64,000 nucleotides of DNA, from the NCBI GenBank assembly GCA_963803645.1, contig CAWDNK010000001.1:124001-188000 (forward strand), read 5' to 3'. A model generated the notes under the pieces. That model saw only the letters and a program-made list of their open reading frames with translations. It was not told where the DNA came from and did no database searches. The translations under genes and the position numbers were made by a program. This document shows positions 37,129 through 45,892 of this stretch, piece after piece; positions within the stretch are counted from its first letter, which is position 1; the number at the start of each line of letters is the position of its first letter. Source of the DNA: Acidiflorens sp963803645. Its GTDB lineage: Bacteria; Acidobacteriota; Terriglobia; Terriglobales; Acidobacteriaceae.

Positions 37129-38142
37129 ATGAGTCCGGTAAATCTCGATCTCTTCGCGCTGGCGCGAAAACTGGTCGACATCGAATCGACCACGCCGAAC
37201 GAGGTAGCGGTCGGCGAATTTCTCCGCGCCGAGTTGGCCGACCGCGGCTTCGATGCAAGCAAAATGCCGGCCGACGGCGAGCGCAGCAATGTGATGGCGA
37301 CCTGGCCCGGGCATCCGCGGCCCGAGGTCGTTTTTTCCACCCACATGGATACGGTGCCGCCTTTCATCGCCTCCTCGGAAGACGAAACGCGCATCTTCGG
37401 CCGCGGCTCCTGCGACGCCAAGGGCATCATCGCGGCCCAGATCATGGCGGCCGAAAAGCTGCGCGCGGCGGGCGTTTTCGTCGGCTTGCTTTTTCTGGTC
37501 GGCGAGGAGACGAATTCGATTGGCGCGCTCAAGGCCAACCAGCATCCGATCGGCGCACGCTTCATGATCAACGGCGAGCCCACCGACAACCGCCTCGCGC
37601 TGGCCAGTAAAGGTTCGCTGCACGTTGTGCTAACCGCGCGCGGAAAGATGGCGCACTCGGCCTATCCCGAACTCGGCGAATCCGCTATCGACAAACTGGT
37701 GGAGGCCTTGCACAGGTTGCACGCCATGAAGCTGCCGGAGACCGCCGATGTCGGACCCTGCACAAAAAATGTCGGCACCATCGAGGGAGGGCGGGCGCGC
37801 AATGTAATCTCCGACTTCGCGCGCGCCGAATTGTTCTACCGTCTGGTCGGCCCCGGAGAAGATTTGCGGCGGCTCATCATCGGAGCCGTCGACGGCCTGG
37901 TCGAGATCGAGTTCACCCGAGAAGCTCCCTTCATGCGCATGCACACCATCGATGGATTGCCCACCATGGTAGCCGCCTTTACGACCGACGTTCCGTCGCT
38001 CACGCATTGGGGCAAGCCGCTCCTGATTGGACCCGGCTCAATTCATGTGGCCCACACCGAAGGCGAGTTCGTGGAGAAGACGCAGCTCTCTGAGGCGGTG
38101 GAACTGTATGCCGCGATTGCGCGTCGGCTCGCCGCTGAATGA
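37129..38142 (+). CDS. M20-family metallopeptidase (ArgE/DapE-like)
   Basis: A 337-residue zinc peptidase/deacylase: VVFSTHMDTVPPF near 66 (first His-x-Asp), FGRGSCDAKGIIAAQI (bridging Asp), FLVGEETNSIG (catalytic Glu-Glu), INGEPTDNRLA and a C-terminal GPGSIHVAHTEGEFVE with the last zinc His. A dimerisation domain lies between about 170 and 270. It resembles acetylornithine deacetylase/succinyl-diaminopimelate desuccinylase relatives; substrate cannot be fixed because no arg or dap gene is nearby. Starts just after the 37058-37116 repeat, with no clear ribosome site. Confidence 0.88.
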   Translation: MSPVNLDLFALARKLVDIESTTPNEVAVGEFLRAELADRGFDASKMPADGERSNVMATWPGHPRPEVVFSTHMDTVPPFIASSEDETRIFGRGSCDAKGIIAAQIMAAEKLRAAGVFVGLLFLVGEETNSIGALKANQHPIGARFMINGEPTDNRLALASKGSLHVVLTARGKMAHSAYPELGESAIDKLVEALHRLHAMKLPETADVGPCTKNVGTIEGGRARNVISDFARAELFYRLVGPGEDLRRLIIGAVDGLVEIEFTREAPFMRMHTIDGLPTMVAAFTTDVPSLTHWGKPLLIGPGSIHVAHTEGEFVEKTQLSEAVELYAAIARRLAAE

Positions 38143-38487
38143 GGCTTGCGGCTCGCGATTCGGGCTACGGTTTTCGGGGTGCGGGTTTCGGCAAAGCGCT
38201 ACCGACCCAGCGTTTCGAAGTGGCCGCTACGGTAGCGCTGCCCGAATGCTTGAAACTGGCTCAAGCATGGGCGAAAGATCTCAATCTTTAAAGTGATTGT
38301 TTAGGTTCGGACGGATTTCGGGAATCACTCCGTAGGCCCCTGTGACGGCGAGTCCGGCCCGGTGTCGATTCCGATATCGCGCTTTCTGCGTCGCTAGCGC
38401 GGAATCGTACTGCGTGAAATACAGCCGTTTCCGCCTGAAGTCGATTCTTCCTTTTGCCGATAACCTCCAATGGCGGGGTCCGCTCGT
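38143..38487 (+). promoter_or_regulatory. Leader/promoter region of motility operon
   Basis: 345 bp without a supported gene between the M20 peptidase and the PAS protein. The first part holds GGCTTGCGGCTCGCGATTCG-type low-complexity sequence; the second part carries a FliA-like promoter (separate entry). Confidence 0.5.
38436..38463 (+). promoter_or_regulatory. Candidate sigma-28 (FliA) promoter of the PAS-motA-motB operon
   Basis: GCCGATAA at 38456-38463 is an exact match to the flagellar sigma-28 -10 element. TGAA at 38436-38439 stands about 16 nt upstream where TAAA is expected (spacing one base longer than optimal). Transcription from it would begin near 38470, just before the start codon at 38488 and the motAB genes, which fits late flagellar gene control. 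Confidence 0.6.
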
Positions 38488-39435
38488 ATGTCATCTACCT
38501 TTTTCGACAATCCCAGCTTTCTTCGCGCCGTGCTTGAAGATTTGCCAGTGGGCATTTATGTCGTCGACCGCGAACAACGCATTCGTTTCTGGAATCATGG
38601 CGCCGAGGATCTCGTTGGCCATCTTGCCCACGAAGTAGTGGGACGGGTCAGCGCCGAACACTTCGTCGAAGCGCGCGATACTCAGGGTCAATTTGCGGCC
38701 GACGACAAAAGTCCAGTGGCCCTGACCATCCACGATGGCAAGGCGCGGCAAATGAACACGTACTTTCTGCACAAGGAGGGACACCGCATCGCGGTCGCTA
38801 TGAGGTGTCGTGCAATCGTGAGTAATGGCGATGCCGTTCAGGGCGCAATCGTTCTTTTCGAGCCCGCCAGCGAAAGCCGCAATCAGGCCGACGAGCCGGC
38901 TTTCTATGGTTGCCTCGATACGCTGACAGGCATTCCCGCCCAGCGCCTGACCCGCGCCATGCTGGCCGAATCCATGAACGTAATGGAGGAGTCGCGCCTC
39001 GGCTTTGGTCTGCTGCGGATACGCGTGCTCGGCCTCGACGAATTTCGCGCCAACCATGGGCCGCGTTCCATCGCACCGTTCCTTCGCGCTGCGGCCCACA
39101 CGCTAAGCCACAGCATGGACCCGGCGAATTTTCTTGGCCGCTGGGGAGAAGACGAATTCATCGCCGTATTGCCGGGTTCGAATCCGCTCTTCACCGCGGC
39201 GGAGGCGGCCACCGCGTGGAGCCTGGTCACAAGTTCCGAGATTCGCTGGTGGGGCGACCGTTTCCCGGTGCAGGCCGTCGTCATGCACACGGTAGCGCAA
39301 CCCGGCGACAAAATCGAAAAGCTGCTCAACAGTCTTGAACCGACGCACGCCGCGGCGGCCGGTCGCGCGATCGGGCTGGCACCGAACGAAGCGCGTCCCG
39401 GCCAAAGCGCCGTCCATTCCGCCCAACGAGGATGA
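38488..39435 (+). CDS. PAS plus degenerate GGDEF signalling protein
   Basis: A 315-residue soluble protein. The PAS domain (about 10-125) shows LRAVLEDLPVGIYVVDREQRI and RFWNHGAEDLVGHLAHEVVG. The C-terminal half (about 140-300) is a GGDEF fold (DTLTGIP at 144-150, LRIRVLGLDEF) but the signature is RWGEDEF at residues 218-224, with Glu replacing the second Gly, and the I-site RxxD is not visible. It is therefore probably catalytically weak or a GTP-binding/effector protein. It lies 6 bp before motA, which suggests it tunes motor output. ATG 38488 is preferred over 38470 because it fits the predicted transcript start and leaves GGCGGGG upstream. Confidence 0.82.
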   Translation: MSSTFFDNPSFLRAVLEDLPVGIYVVDREQRIRFWNHGAEDLVGHLAHEVVGRVSAEHFVEARDTQGQFAADDKSPVALTIHDGKARQMNTYFLHKEGHRIAVAMRCRAIVSNGDAVQGAIVLFEPASESRNQADEPAFYGCLDTLTGIPAQRLTRAMLAESMNVMEESRLGFGLLRIRVLGLDEFRANHGPRSIAPFLRAAAHTLSHSMDPANFLGRWGEDEFIAVLPGSNPLFTAAEAATAWSLVTSSEIRWWGDRFPVQAVVMHTVAQPGDKIEKLLNSLEPTHAAAAGRAIGLAPNEARPGQSAVHSAQRG

Positions 39436-39441
39436 TGTCTT

Positions 39442-40371
39442 ATGTTTGCGATCATTGGCATCGTGGTGGTATTCGGCTGTATCGCTGCCGGCTACCTGAT
39501 GGAACACGGTAACCTGCGGGTGCTGATGCAACCGGCGGAACTGATTATCATTGGCGGCGCCGCCCTCGGCACGATCCTCATCGCCAATCCCTTGCACATC
39601 CTCAAACAGATTGCCGGTGGCATCGCCGGCGTGTTCGGCTCCTCAAAATTTCACAAGCAGCGTTACATCGACTCGCTCAAGATGATGTACGAACTGTTGC
39701 AGAAGGCCCGCAAAGAAGGATTGGTCGCGCTCGAAAATGACATCGAGGATCCTGCCAGGAGTCCGCTCTTCTCCAAGTACAGAGAGTTTCTCGCCAGCCC
39801 TCATCTCCGCGACTTCGTTTGCGACACGATGCGCATGGCCATCAGCGGAGGTGTCGAGGTCTTCGATCTCGACCAGATGCTCGACGCCGACATGGAAGTT
39901 CACCACAGCTCCGCGGCCGAACCCGCTTTCGCGCTCAGCACCATCGCCGACGCTCTGCCCGGACTCGGTATTGTCGCCGCTGTACTAGGGATCGTCATTA
40001 CGATGGGATCGCTGGGGGGACCGCCGGACGAGATCGGGAAAAAAGTTGCCGCCGCGCTCGTCGGCACCTTCCTCGGGATTCTGCTTTGCTACGGACTCTT
40101 TGGTCCGATCGCCGCGCGAATGAGTAAAGCTGCCGAGGAAGAGCACGCATTTCTGCTGGTCCTGCGGGTGGTGATGATCGCCTTTCTTAAGGGTGTCGCG
40201 CCCATCATGGCGGTCGAAATCGGCCGCCGTGTGGTTCCCGGTCACGTGCGTCCGTCATTCCAGGAAGTTGAACAGGCCTGCCGCAATCGAGGCGGCGCAG
40301 CCCCAGCGGGCGCAGCCGCGGAAGCGCCAGCCGATGCCGGAAGCGCGAATGGCGCGGTGGCGGGCGCATGA
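39442..40371 (+). CDS. motA: Flagellar motor stator protein MotA
   Basis: A 309-residue, four-helix stator protein: IIGIVVVFGCIAAGYLMEHG near 4, LIIIGGAALGTILIANP near 34, a cytoplasmic loop with charged residues (about 65-160) that contacts FliG, then ALSTIADALPGLGIVAAVLGIVITMG and VGTFLGILLCYGLFGPIA with the conserved prolines. A long Ala/Gly-rich C-terminal tail (about 270-309) is longer than in E. coli MotA. It forms the proton channel with MotB, encoded 20 bp downstream. Confidence 0.93.
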   Translation: MFAIIGIVVVFGCIAAGYLMEHGNLRVLMQPAELIIIGGAALGTILIANPLHILKQIAGGIAGVFGSSKFHKQRYIDSLKMMYELLQKARKEGLVALENDIEDPARSPLFSKYREFLASPHLRDFVCDTMRMAISGGVEVFDLDQMLDADMEVHHSSAAEPAFALSTIADALPGLGIVAAVLGIVITMGSLGGPPDEIGKKVAAALVGTFLGILLCYGLFGPIAARMSKAAEEEHAFLLVLRVVMIAFLKGVAPIMAVEIGRRVVPGHVRPSFQEVEQACRNRGGAAPAGAAAEAPADAGSANGAVAGA

Positions 40372-40390
40372 GAGTCCCGTAAACTCCGCC

Positions 40391-41227
40391 ATGCCTAGTC
40401 CACCCATCATTGTCATCAAGAAAAACTCCGGCCATCGCGGCCATCACGGCGGCGCATGGAAGGTCGCTTATGCCGATTTCGTCACCGCCATGATGGCGCT
40501 CTTCATCGTTTTGTGGCTTCTCAACTCCAGCAAGCAAGTCCAGGATGCGGTCGGCGGCTATTTCAGGGATCCGATGGGCACGTCCAAAAAAGCCGGCTCC
40601 AACCAGAATGGGTCCGGTGAAAACATCAAGCTGACCAAAGAGAACATGAACAAGCTCAAGGAGGAGCTCCAGAAAAGCATCCGCAGCATCAGCGATCTTG
40701 AGAAGCTGCGCAAGAACATCGAAATAACAGTGACAGCCGAGGGATTGCGCATCGAATTGCTCGAGTCCGCGAAGGGAACGTTTTTCGAGAGCGGCAGTTC
40801 CAGACTCAATGAGAGCGGCAAAGAGATGCTCGTTCTTCTCGCCCAGGATCTCAGCAGCGTTCCCAACCACGTTTCCATCGAGGGACACACCGACGCCAAG
40901 CCCTATGGCGAGCGCGCCAACTATAGCAATTGGGAGTTGTCAGCGGACCGCGCCAATGCGGCGCGGCGCATAATGCAGCAGGCGGGGCTGCGCCAGGATC
41001 AAGTTTCGCAGGTCCGTGGATTCGCCGACCAGCGTCTGCGCAACACCGCCGATCCCTTCGATGCCTCGAACCGCCGCATCTCAATCATCGTCCAGTACCT
41101 GACGCTGCCCGCAGACCCGGACGAAAAATCCGCCGAACCCAGCGGCGAAGCCGGAAGTGCAAGCCGCGAACCCGGCGCTCAAGCGCTCGCCGAAAATCCC
41201 GTGGACAAAAAAGCGGACAAAAAATAA
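40391..41227 (+). CDS. motB: Flagellar motor stator protein MotB
   Basis: A 278-residue protein: short basic N-terminus, WKVAYADFVTAMMALFIVLWLL with the proton-carrying Asp29, a plug/linker region with charged helices (about 60-110), then an OmpA-like peptidoglycan-binding domain (VSIEGHTDAKPYG near 165, NWELSADRANAARRIM, FDASNRRISIIVQYL). The C-terminal tail is Glu/Ala/Lys-rich. Start 40391 is fixed by homology at the N-terminus (longer frames overlap motA). A terminator hairpin begins at the stop codon. Confidence 0.94.
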   Translation: MPSPPIIVIKKNSGHRGHHGGAWKVAYADFVTAMMALFIVLWLLNSSKQVQDAVGGYFRDPMGTSKKAGSNQNGSGENIKLTKENMNKLKEELQKSIRSISDLEKLRKNIEITVTAEGLRIELLESAKGTFFESGSSRLNESGKEMLVLLAQDLSSVPNHVSIEGHTDAKPYGERANYSNWELSADRANAARRIMQQAGLRQDQVSQVRGFADQRLRNTADPFDASNRRISIIVQYLTLPADPDEKSAEPSGEAGSASREPGAQALAENPVDKKADKK

Positions 41228-41251
41228 GGCTGACCATTTTGGCGTCAGCCT
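41227..41251. terminator. Bidirectional terminator between motB and small-peptide gene
   Basis: AGGCTGAC (41227-41234) pairs perfectly with GTCAGCCT (41244-41251), loop 9 nt. On the minus strand it is followed by TATTTTTTG, a good intrinsic terminator for the small gene at 41309-41446; on the plus strand by GAAAAAAT. Confidence 0.75.
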
Positions 41252-41308
41252 GAAAAAATGCGGATTGCATAATGATTCTTTGACTTCTAGGGTTAAGCGA
41301 ATCGCGGC

Positions 41309-41446
41309 TTAGTTGTCGCAATTCGGTTTAGGCGGATAGCACAGCGGCATGGGGCCATCCGGGGCCGGAGCCTTTGGGATCGCAGCATACGCGAATGTAC
41401 CTACCAGGCCTACCAACAGCAGTAACGCCCTGAGTGAACGCTTCAT
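41309..41446 (-). CDS. 45-residue secreted small protein
   Basis: A very short gene: basic start MKRSLR, hydrophobic core ALLLLVGLVGTFAYA, then a Pro-rich mature part (IPKAPAPDGPMPLC and YPPKPNCDN) with two cysteines at residues 36 and 43 that could form a disulfide. Signal peptidase cleavage after AYA is likely, leaving about 24 residues outside. Support for a real gene: AAGGAG at 41454-41459 seven bases before the ATG and an intrinsic terminator 58 bp after the stop. No family recognised. It could be a secreted peptide, a pilus/motor-associated factor or a toxin-like peptide; nothing decides. Confidence 0.7.
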   Translation of the reverse strand: MKRSLRALLLLVGLVGTFAYAAIPKAPAPDGPMPLCYPPKPNCDN

Positions 41447-41908
41447 TAGACTTCTCCTTAGGGTCTGCCGGACACTCAGGAAAATCCCCGAATGTTCGAC
41501 GCGGCATTATACACAGGGTGTAACACTCTGATTCATTGAGGCTTAAATAGAGGAATCGAACCGCAGCGGTGGGTGGGTCGATGAAAGAAGGAATGTAGGG
41601 ACTTCCCCGGGCGCAAATCTACAGGGTTTGCCGTAGATAAACTAAAGTAACACTTTCAATTTATAGGGGTAAGTTCCGAAGGCCTTATTGACGTTGCGGA
41701 TGGCTGAAAATGATGCTTGACAAGATTTTCCGGATAGGCATTATTTGCACGCCGCCACGAGATTATGGCGCCAGTGTGCAAACTCGTTCCCGGCGTGAAA
41801 ACCGGTTTGGCGCGCGAGCAAACCGCGCGTCGCCGCACATCGATTCCGCGTCTTTGACATCTGACTTCTAATTTTTACTCCGACTTCGACGTCTCTACTT
41901 TTGTGTCC
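41447..41908. other. Intergenic region without supported gene
   Basis: About 460 bp. Holds the promoter of the small secreted peptide (minus strand) and, at the right end, a word repeat (41880-41925). CTACAGGGTTTGCCGTAG at about 41621-41638 is a small partial palindrome. No RNA or protein gene was recognised. Confidence 0.4.
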
Positions 41909-41933
41909 CTACTTTTGCGTCTTCGATCCAGCG
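41861..41933. repeat. Degenerate word repeat reaching into gene end
   Basis: Pyrimidine-rich words such as CTACTTTTGTGTC and CTACTTTTGCGTC follow each other with period about 14 (around 41895-41923). The right part encodes the last residues (SKTQK) of the minus-strand membrane protein that ends at 41909, so the repeat overlaps the stop codon. Confidence 0.6.
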
Positions 41934-42808
41934 GCCGCGGACTTCGCTCGCACGGGCGCGACCGGTTTGGTGAAAGCCAGACGCCTGTCGATCTCTTCCA
42001 GATTCGAGCTGGCCGAAAACGCGCGCTCCACCATTCCTTCGAACATCGGGATCAGCGAGTCATTGGGTGCGGTTGTCTGAAGATCAGCCAGTCCCCGTTC
42101 CCAGCGTTGCGTCTGTAAGTAATTCACTCCGGCGTCGCGCTCCACCACCCGCGAGAACGAATAACCGAGCCACACCAGAACGGACAGGTTGTAGCACATC
42201 ATGTTGATCAGGTTCAGCGTGCCCTGCCGGATTAACCCGCCCGAATGCATGGCCAGCATCATCAGTTCCACGCCCGCAAAGAGTCCGAAGCCAAGCGCAA
42301 TGCCAAAGCTCACCCGCCGGCGCGAAACTCCAAGAAAGCGCGAAAAGAGGATAAGGAAGAGAATCAAGCCGAACTGCACCAGCCGGACCGATCGTTGCAG
42401 GGTAATCACCGCATGCGCCACCGGATCCTGGTTGAATGAGTTCGAAGCCGCGACCACCACTGAAACCAGCAGCATCACGAGGCCCGCCCATTTGAACACC
42501 GGCGTTCCCAGATCTTTCAGCGAATGATAAGGACGGAAAACATCCAGGAAAATCTCATGAATAATCTTGAAGCTCAGAATCGCGTTGAAAGCCTGCGACG
42601 ACCAATAGAGCCAGAAGTACCACAGGGAATTTAGCCCATACACCGAATAGGTAATCGCGAAAACACCGATTTGCGTGAGCAGAAAGCCGAAGAATACCGG
42701 AAATTGTTTGTACAGTTGACGCCGCCAAACGACGATCGCCACAGCCACCTGCAACACCGGCTGGGCAAACCACAACCACATGATCGTCGAATGACTATGC
42801 AACGACAT
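41909..42808 (-). CDS. Seven-helix integral membrane protein, function unknown
   Basis: A 299-residue protein with seven predicted membrane helices between about 8 and 230 (first: TIMWLWFAQPVLQVAVAIVVW; then FFGFLLTQIGVFAITY, LYWSSQAFNAILSFKIIHEIF, WAGLVMLLVSVVVA, LVQFGLILFLILFSRF and so on) and a hydrophilic C-terminal tail of about 70 residues. No family recognised; the layout resembles acidobacterial 7TM proteins of unknown role. The start is taken at ATG 42808 (AGGATC upstream) rather than the longer frame. Its 3' end lies in a word repeat. Confidence 0.75.
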   Translation of the reverse strand: MSLHSHSTIMWLWFAQPVLQVAVAIVVWRRQLYKQFPVFFGFLLTQIGVFAITYSVYGLNSLWYFWLYWSSQAFNAILSFKIIHEIFLDVFRPYHSLKDLGTPVFKWAGLVMLLVSVVVAASNSFNQDPVAHAVITLQRSVRLVQFGLILFLILFSRFLGVSRRRVSFGIALGFGLFAGVELMMLAMHSGGLIRQGTLNLINMMCYNLSVLVWLGYSFSRVVERDAGVNYLQTQRWERGLADLQTTAPNDSLIPMFEGMVERAFSASSNLEEIDRRLAFTKPVAPVRAKSAAAGSKTQK

Positions 42809-42877
42809 AAAGATCCTGGGGTAACAGCTCGCGGCTCTGGGAGCCTTGCGATGCTGCCATCCTGCCCTATCGTGTGG

Positions 42878-42891
42878 CCTATGACCATAGG
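42878..42891 (-). promoter_or_regulatory. Palindrome upstream of 7TM protein gene
   Basis: CCTATGACCATAGG is a nearly perfect 14-bp palindrome (only the two central bases fail) about 70 bp before the start of the minus-strand gene. A second element, GGTAACCTTAGTAACC, lies just upstream at about 42906-42921. Candidate operator pair. Confidence 0.35.
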
Positions 42892-43095
42892 TGGTCAATC
42901 TACTTAGGTAACCTTAGTAACCATTACCCTCCTTTTCGCGCCAAAAACGGGCATTTGCAACCCCAGGCAAAGGTCACTCCCGCTCTGACTTGTCATTTCG
43001 ACCGAGGGGGTATCTGCGATAGGCCTGGTGAGAAGGATTCCAACGTCTGATCCGCTACGAGAAACAAAGAGGTTATGTGCAGTCAGAGTCTTTGG

Positions 43096-44502
43096 TCAGA
43101 GTCGGTCCTGCCGGACCGAAATCACGTACGAAGCCGCCCCAAACGCCGGTGGAATCTCCGCCCGTTCGCGAGCGGTCACGATCACGTCATAATCGTCGCT
43201 CACTCGTAGTCGCCCGAACACTGGAGTCGCATCTCGGGGCTCGACCAGCGCCAGATAATGCAGGAAGTCAAACACATCGGCGGTCGGCTCGAGTCCGGGC
43301 GCGACGAACGAAACCTCCACGTCCTCGTGATGGAAATGCCAGGCGAGCGAAGCCGCCAGGCGCACCGCGCGCTCGTAAACCGCCGGTGCAAGCACTCCGG
43401 GCGCGGGATTGTCGAACACGATCCGCAACTTGCGCTCGTCTTCTCTGCTGAACTCGCGGACCTTCAAACTGCCGGTGCGCGCCGTGGCTTTCCAATCCAC
43501 GTGCCGTGCCGAATCCTCGGGCATGTATTCGCGAATGCGGTAGAGATCGTAGCCGCGTCCGCGCACGAACGTTTCAAACTCACCCGTAACCATGGGGAGC
43601 ACTTCGAGGAAGTGATCGGTTGGTTCGACCACCGGATAAACCACAAGTTCTCGCGCCAGATTGATGCGCCGCGTTTTCGTCAGGAACGCAAACGGAAAGC
43701 GTGTAGCCACGCCAAAGTTCTTCTCCTCATAACGTCCGCGCTCCGGGAAGCACAGCTCGAGGTCGGCGCGCATCTCCTGTCCAGGCGCGAGAAAGGGGAA
43801 ATAGATGGACTGTTCAAGAATCGGCTTTTCCAGTTGCTGGCTCACGCGCCGCAAGCGGCGATCGGGCATCCGAAACCATTGTTTCTCGGGGGCGCGATCG
43901 CGCGGCCAGCCAAACGTGTAGGCTTCCCAGCGCCAACTGCGCGCGGGCTTGCGCTTGGCGGGAACCACCCGTACCGAGAACGAAGGCATCCACGAACTCC
44001 GATTGCCCAGCAGCAGACGAGCTATCGTAGGCCGCGACGCAAACACATGCTCGGGCAAAAGCACCTCGAGTTCGAGGCTGCGCAGCACAACCGCGGAAGC
44101 GATGCCAGAGACAATAATCGCCGCCAGCAACGCCGAGACGATCACATAAAGAAGATTATTGCCGGTATTAATCGCGGCAATTCCGATCACCACCGTGATC
44201 AGAATGTAGATCATGCCGGCGCGCGTGACCTCGTAATCCATGGCCTCGCGCAAGCGCGCCGCAACCACGCGGCGAGCCAGATAAGGCACCGTAGTCAGTC
44301 CAACGAGCGTTGCCAGAAGCAGCGCCGCCGAAGCCAGAATGATCGTTCCCCAAACGCTGCCTGACTCGCCTGAGACTGTCGAAAAGAGAGCGGCGCCAAA
44401 GGCCAGCGCTAGTCCAAAGATTGCAACGAGAAATCGCACCCAGACTTCGGGGAGTCCGAAGCGCAACGACCGCGGAGAGTTGGACGCGCCAGTACCGGGC
44501 AT
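43096..44502 (-). CDS. DUF58 domain membrane protein
   Basis: A 468-residue protein with membrane helices near the N-terminus (about 20-150) and the DUF58 domain thereafter, recognised by EYMPEDSARHVDWKATART and LKVREFSREDERKL near 325-355. DUF58 proteins usually sit with MoxR ATPases and VWA proteins in CoxE-like complex-assembly clusters; neither partner is present here, which makes this an orphan. The last 100 residues include a VWA-like strand (LRIVFDNPAPG). Function remains uncertain. Confidence 0.82.
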   Translation of the reverse strand: MPGTGASNSPRSLRFGLPEVWVRFLVAIFGLALAFGAALFSTVSGESGSVWGTIILASAALLLATLVGLTTVPYLARRVVAARLREAMDYEVTRAGMIYILITVVIGIAAINTGNNLLYVIVSALLAAIIVSGIASAVVLRSLELEVLLPEHVFASRPTIARLLLGNRSSWMPSFSVRVVPAKRKPARSWRWEAYTFGWPRDRAPEKQWFRMPDRRLRRVSQQLEKPILEQSIYFPFLAPGQEMRADLELCFPERGRYEEKNFGVATRFPFAFLTKTRRINLARELVVYPVVEPTDHFLEVLPMVTGEFETFVRGRGYDLYRIREYMPEDSARHVDWKATARTGSLKVREFSREDERKLRIVFDNPAPGVLAPAVYERAVRLAASLAWHFHHEDVEVSFVAPGLEPTADVFDFLHYLALVEPRDATPVFGRLRVSDDYDVIVTARERAEIPPAFGAASYVISVRQDRL

Positions 44503-44826
44503 GTGTCTTCAGGATAAAACCTTCTCAACCCGAGGGAAAGTGACCGAAGCTACCCACCTGCCAATCGCCGTGGAAACAGCAACGGTGCAAAGCGGTCCCC
44601 GCCCATAATTGGCAACGAACTCGCGCAGGTGGTGGAAGAGATGCATGGCGCAGGAGAGTCATTGAGAGTAGCAGAGAGCAGAGAGGTCAGAGGTTCAGGC
44701 GCCTAACCCCCCGGGAGCGACCGATAATAGCCCGACGGCTCGGTTCCGGCAGAGCGCACTCATTGATTCAAAGTCCCGCAGAGACGACCCCTCTCAGTCC
44801 CGCGCTTCGCGCTATAAGAAGTGAAA
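44503..44826. other. Intergenic region with word repeat
   Basis: 324 bp with no supported gene. Around 44663-44700 there is a purine-rich degenerate repeat (GAGAGTAGCAGAGAGCAGAG then GTCAGAGG). GCGCTTCGCGC near 44806 is a tiny hairpin just before the alpha/beta hydrolase stop. Confidence 0.4.
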
Positions 44827-45837
44827 TTAATCGCCACTCGTCAAAAATTCGATCAGAGCGCGATTGAATTGTTCCGGACATTCTTCGTAAGGAAGATGTC
44901 CCACGCCTTCGAAGGCCATCAGGCGGCCATCGCTGAAATTTCGGCGAACCGATTCGGCGGAGGCGAAATGAACTGCGCGATCCGCGGTTCCCCAGATAAG
45001 CAGCGTTGGATAGTCGCGAATTTTAGGAAGCACCGATTCGAGGTCGGCGAGGTCGGCGAGCCAGGTCTTCACAATCTGCGAGCCGTATTGAAAGCCATGA
45101 TTCGCGAGGATGGGAGTGCGGTATCCAGCCAGCGAGTCGGGCGGAATTTTCGCGGCATCGCCAAAAAGGCGGCGCAGCCAAATGCGATCAAGTCCACGCC
45201 AGCGCTCGACGGTGTGACGAAAGAGCACGGAACCAAATGGGCTGGCAAGAAAAGGCGCGAGCGTGCGCCCGCGCAGCGACCAGGGATTGACCGGCGCGAC
45301 CAGAATCAGACGGCGCACGCGCGGCACAGAGTCGCGCTGTGCAGCACTATCTTGTGCAGAATCCGCCCGCGCATTTTGATAGGGGGCAAGCGCGGCCGCC
45401 ATCATGGCGACGGCTCCGCCATGGGATGTGCCGAGCAGGTCGAATTCGGCGAGGCCGAGTGAGTCCGCAAATTGAAGAACGCGCACGGCGGCCGCGCGCA
45501 CAGTGCAGTCGAGGCCTGGGGGCGCAGGCGACAGGCCGGCACCGAGATTGTCGATGGCATAAACCGTGGCGTGCGGCGCAAGAGCAGGCATGGTAAATCG
45601 CCACGAGAACGAATAGCCCAGCAGCCCGTGAACAAGAATGAGAGGCCGTCCCGAGCCGGCTTTGAGATACCGCATGCGTCCGCCAGCGATCGGAAGCCAA
45701 TGCTCTTCGATGGAAGGATCAGGCACCCACACCTCGCCGAGCGCTCGTTGTGCGGCACGCGTCTGCTGGGTGACGCATTCATCGTCATCGGCGACGCAAG
45801 AAAAACTCCGCCCGGCTTTTTGTGAGTCGACTGACAA
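44827..45837 (-). CDS. Alpha/beta hydrolase (esterase/lipase-like)
   Basis: A serine hydrolase with the full alpha/beta set: PLILVHGLLGYSFSWR (oxyanion loop), VYAIDNLGAGLS, nucleophile elbow LLGTSHGGAVAMM, acid strand PTLLIWGTADRAVHFAS and GVGHLPYEECPEQFNRAL with the catalytic His. Start uncertain: the frame is open to a GTG at 45918, but that codon lies inside the 45893-45919 hairpin, so a downstream start (TTG 45837, GTG 45732 or GTG 45726) is more likely; the conserved part begins near 45720. Substrate unknown. Confidence 0.78.
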   Translation of the reverse strand: MSVDSQKAGRSFSCVADDDECVTQQTRAAQRALGEVWVPDPSIEEHWLPIAGGRMRYLKAGSGRPLILVHGLLGYSFSWRFTMPALAPHATVYAIDNLGAGLSPAPPGLDCTVRAAAVRVLQFADSLGLAEFDLLGTSHGGAVAMMAAALAPYQNARADSAQDSAAQRDSVPRVRRLILVAPVNPWSLRGRTLAPFLASPFGSVLFRHTVERWRGLDRIWLRRLFGDAAKIPPDSLAGYRTPILANHGFQYGSQIVKTWLADLADLESVLPKIRDYPTLLIWGTADRAVHFASAESVRRNFSDGRLMAFEGVGHLPYEECPEQFNRALIEFLTSGD

Positions 45838-45892
45838 CTTTTTTCTCAGACCTCGAGTCTCACCAAATGAGTGATATCGCCTCTGTCGCTTG

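Noticed and set aside
36909..37589. Extension of the alpha/beta hydrolase through the repeat array and into the M20 gene
   Set aside because: The extra residues encode the tandem repeat and the antisense of the peptidase; the conserved protein begins near 36908.
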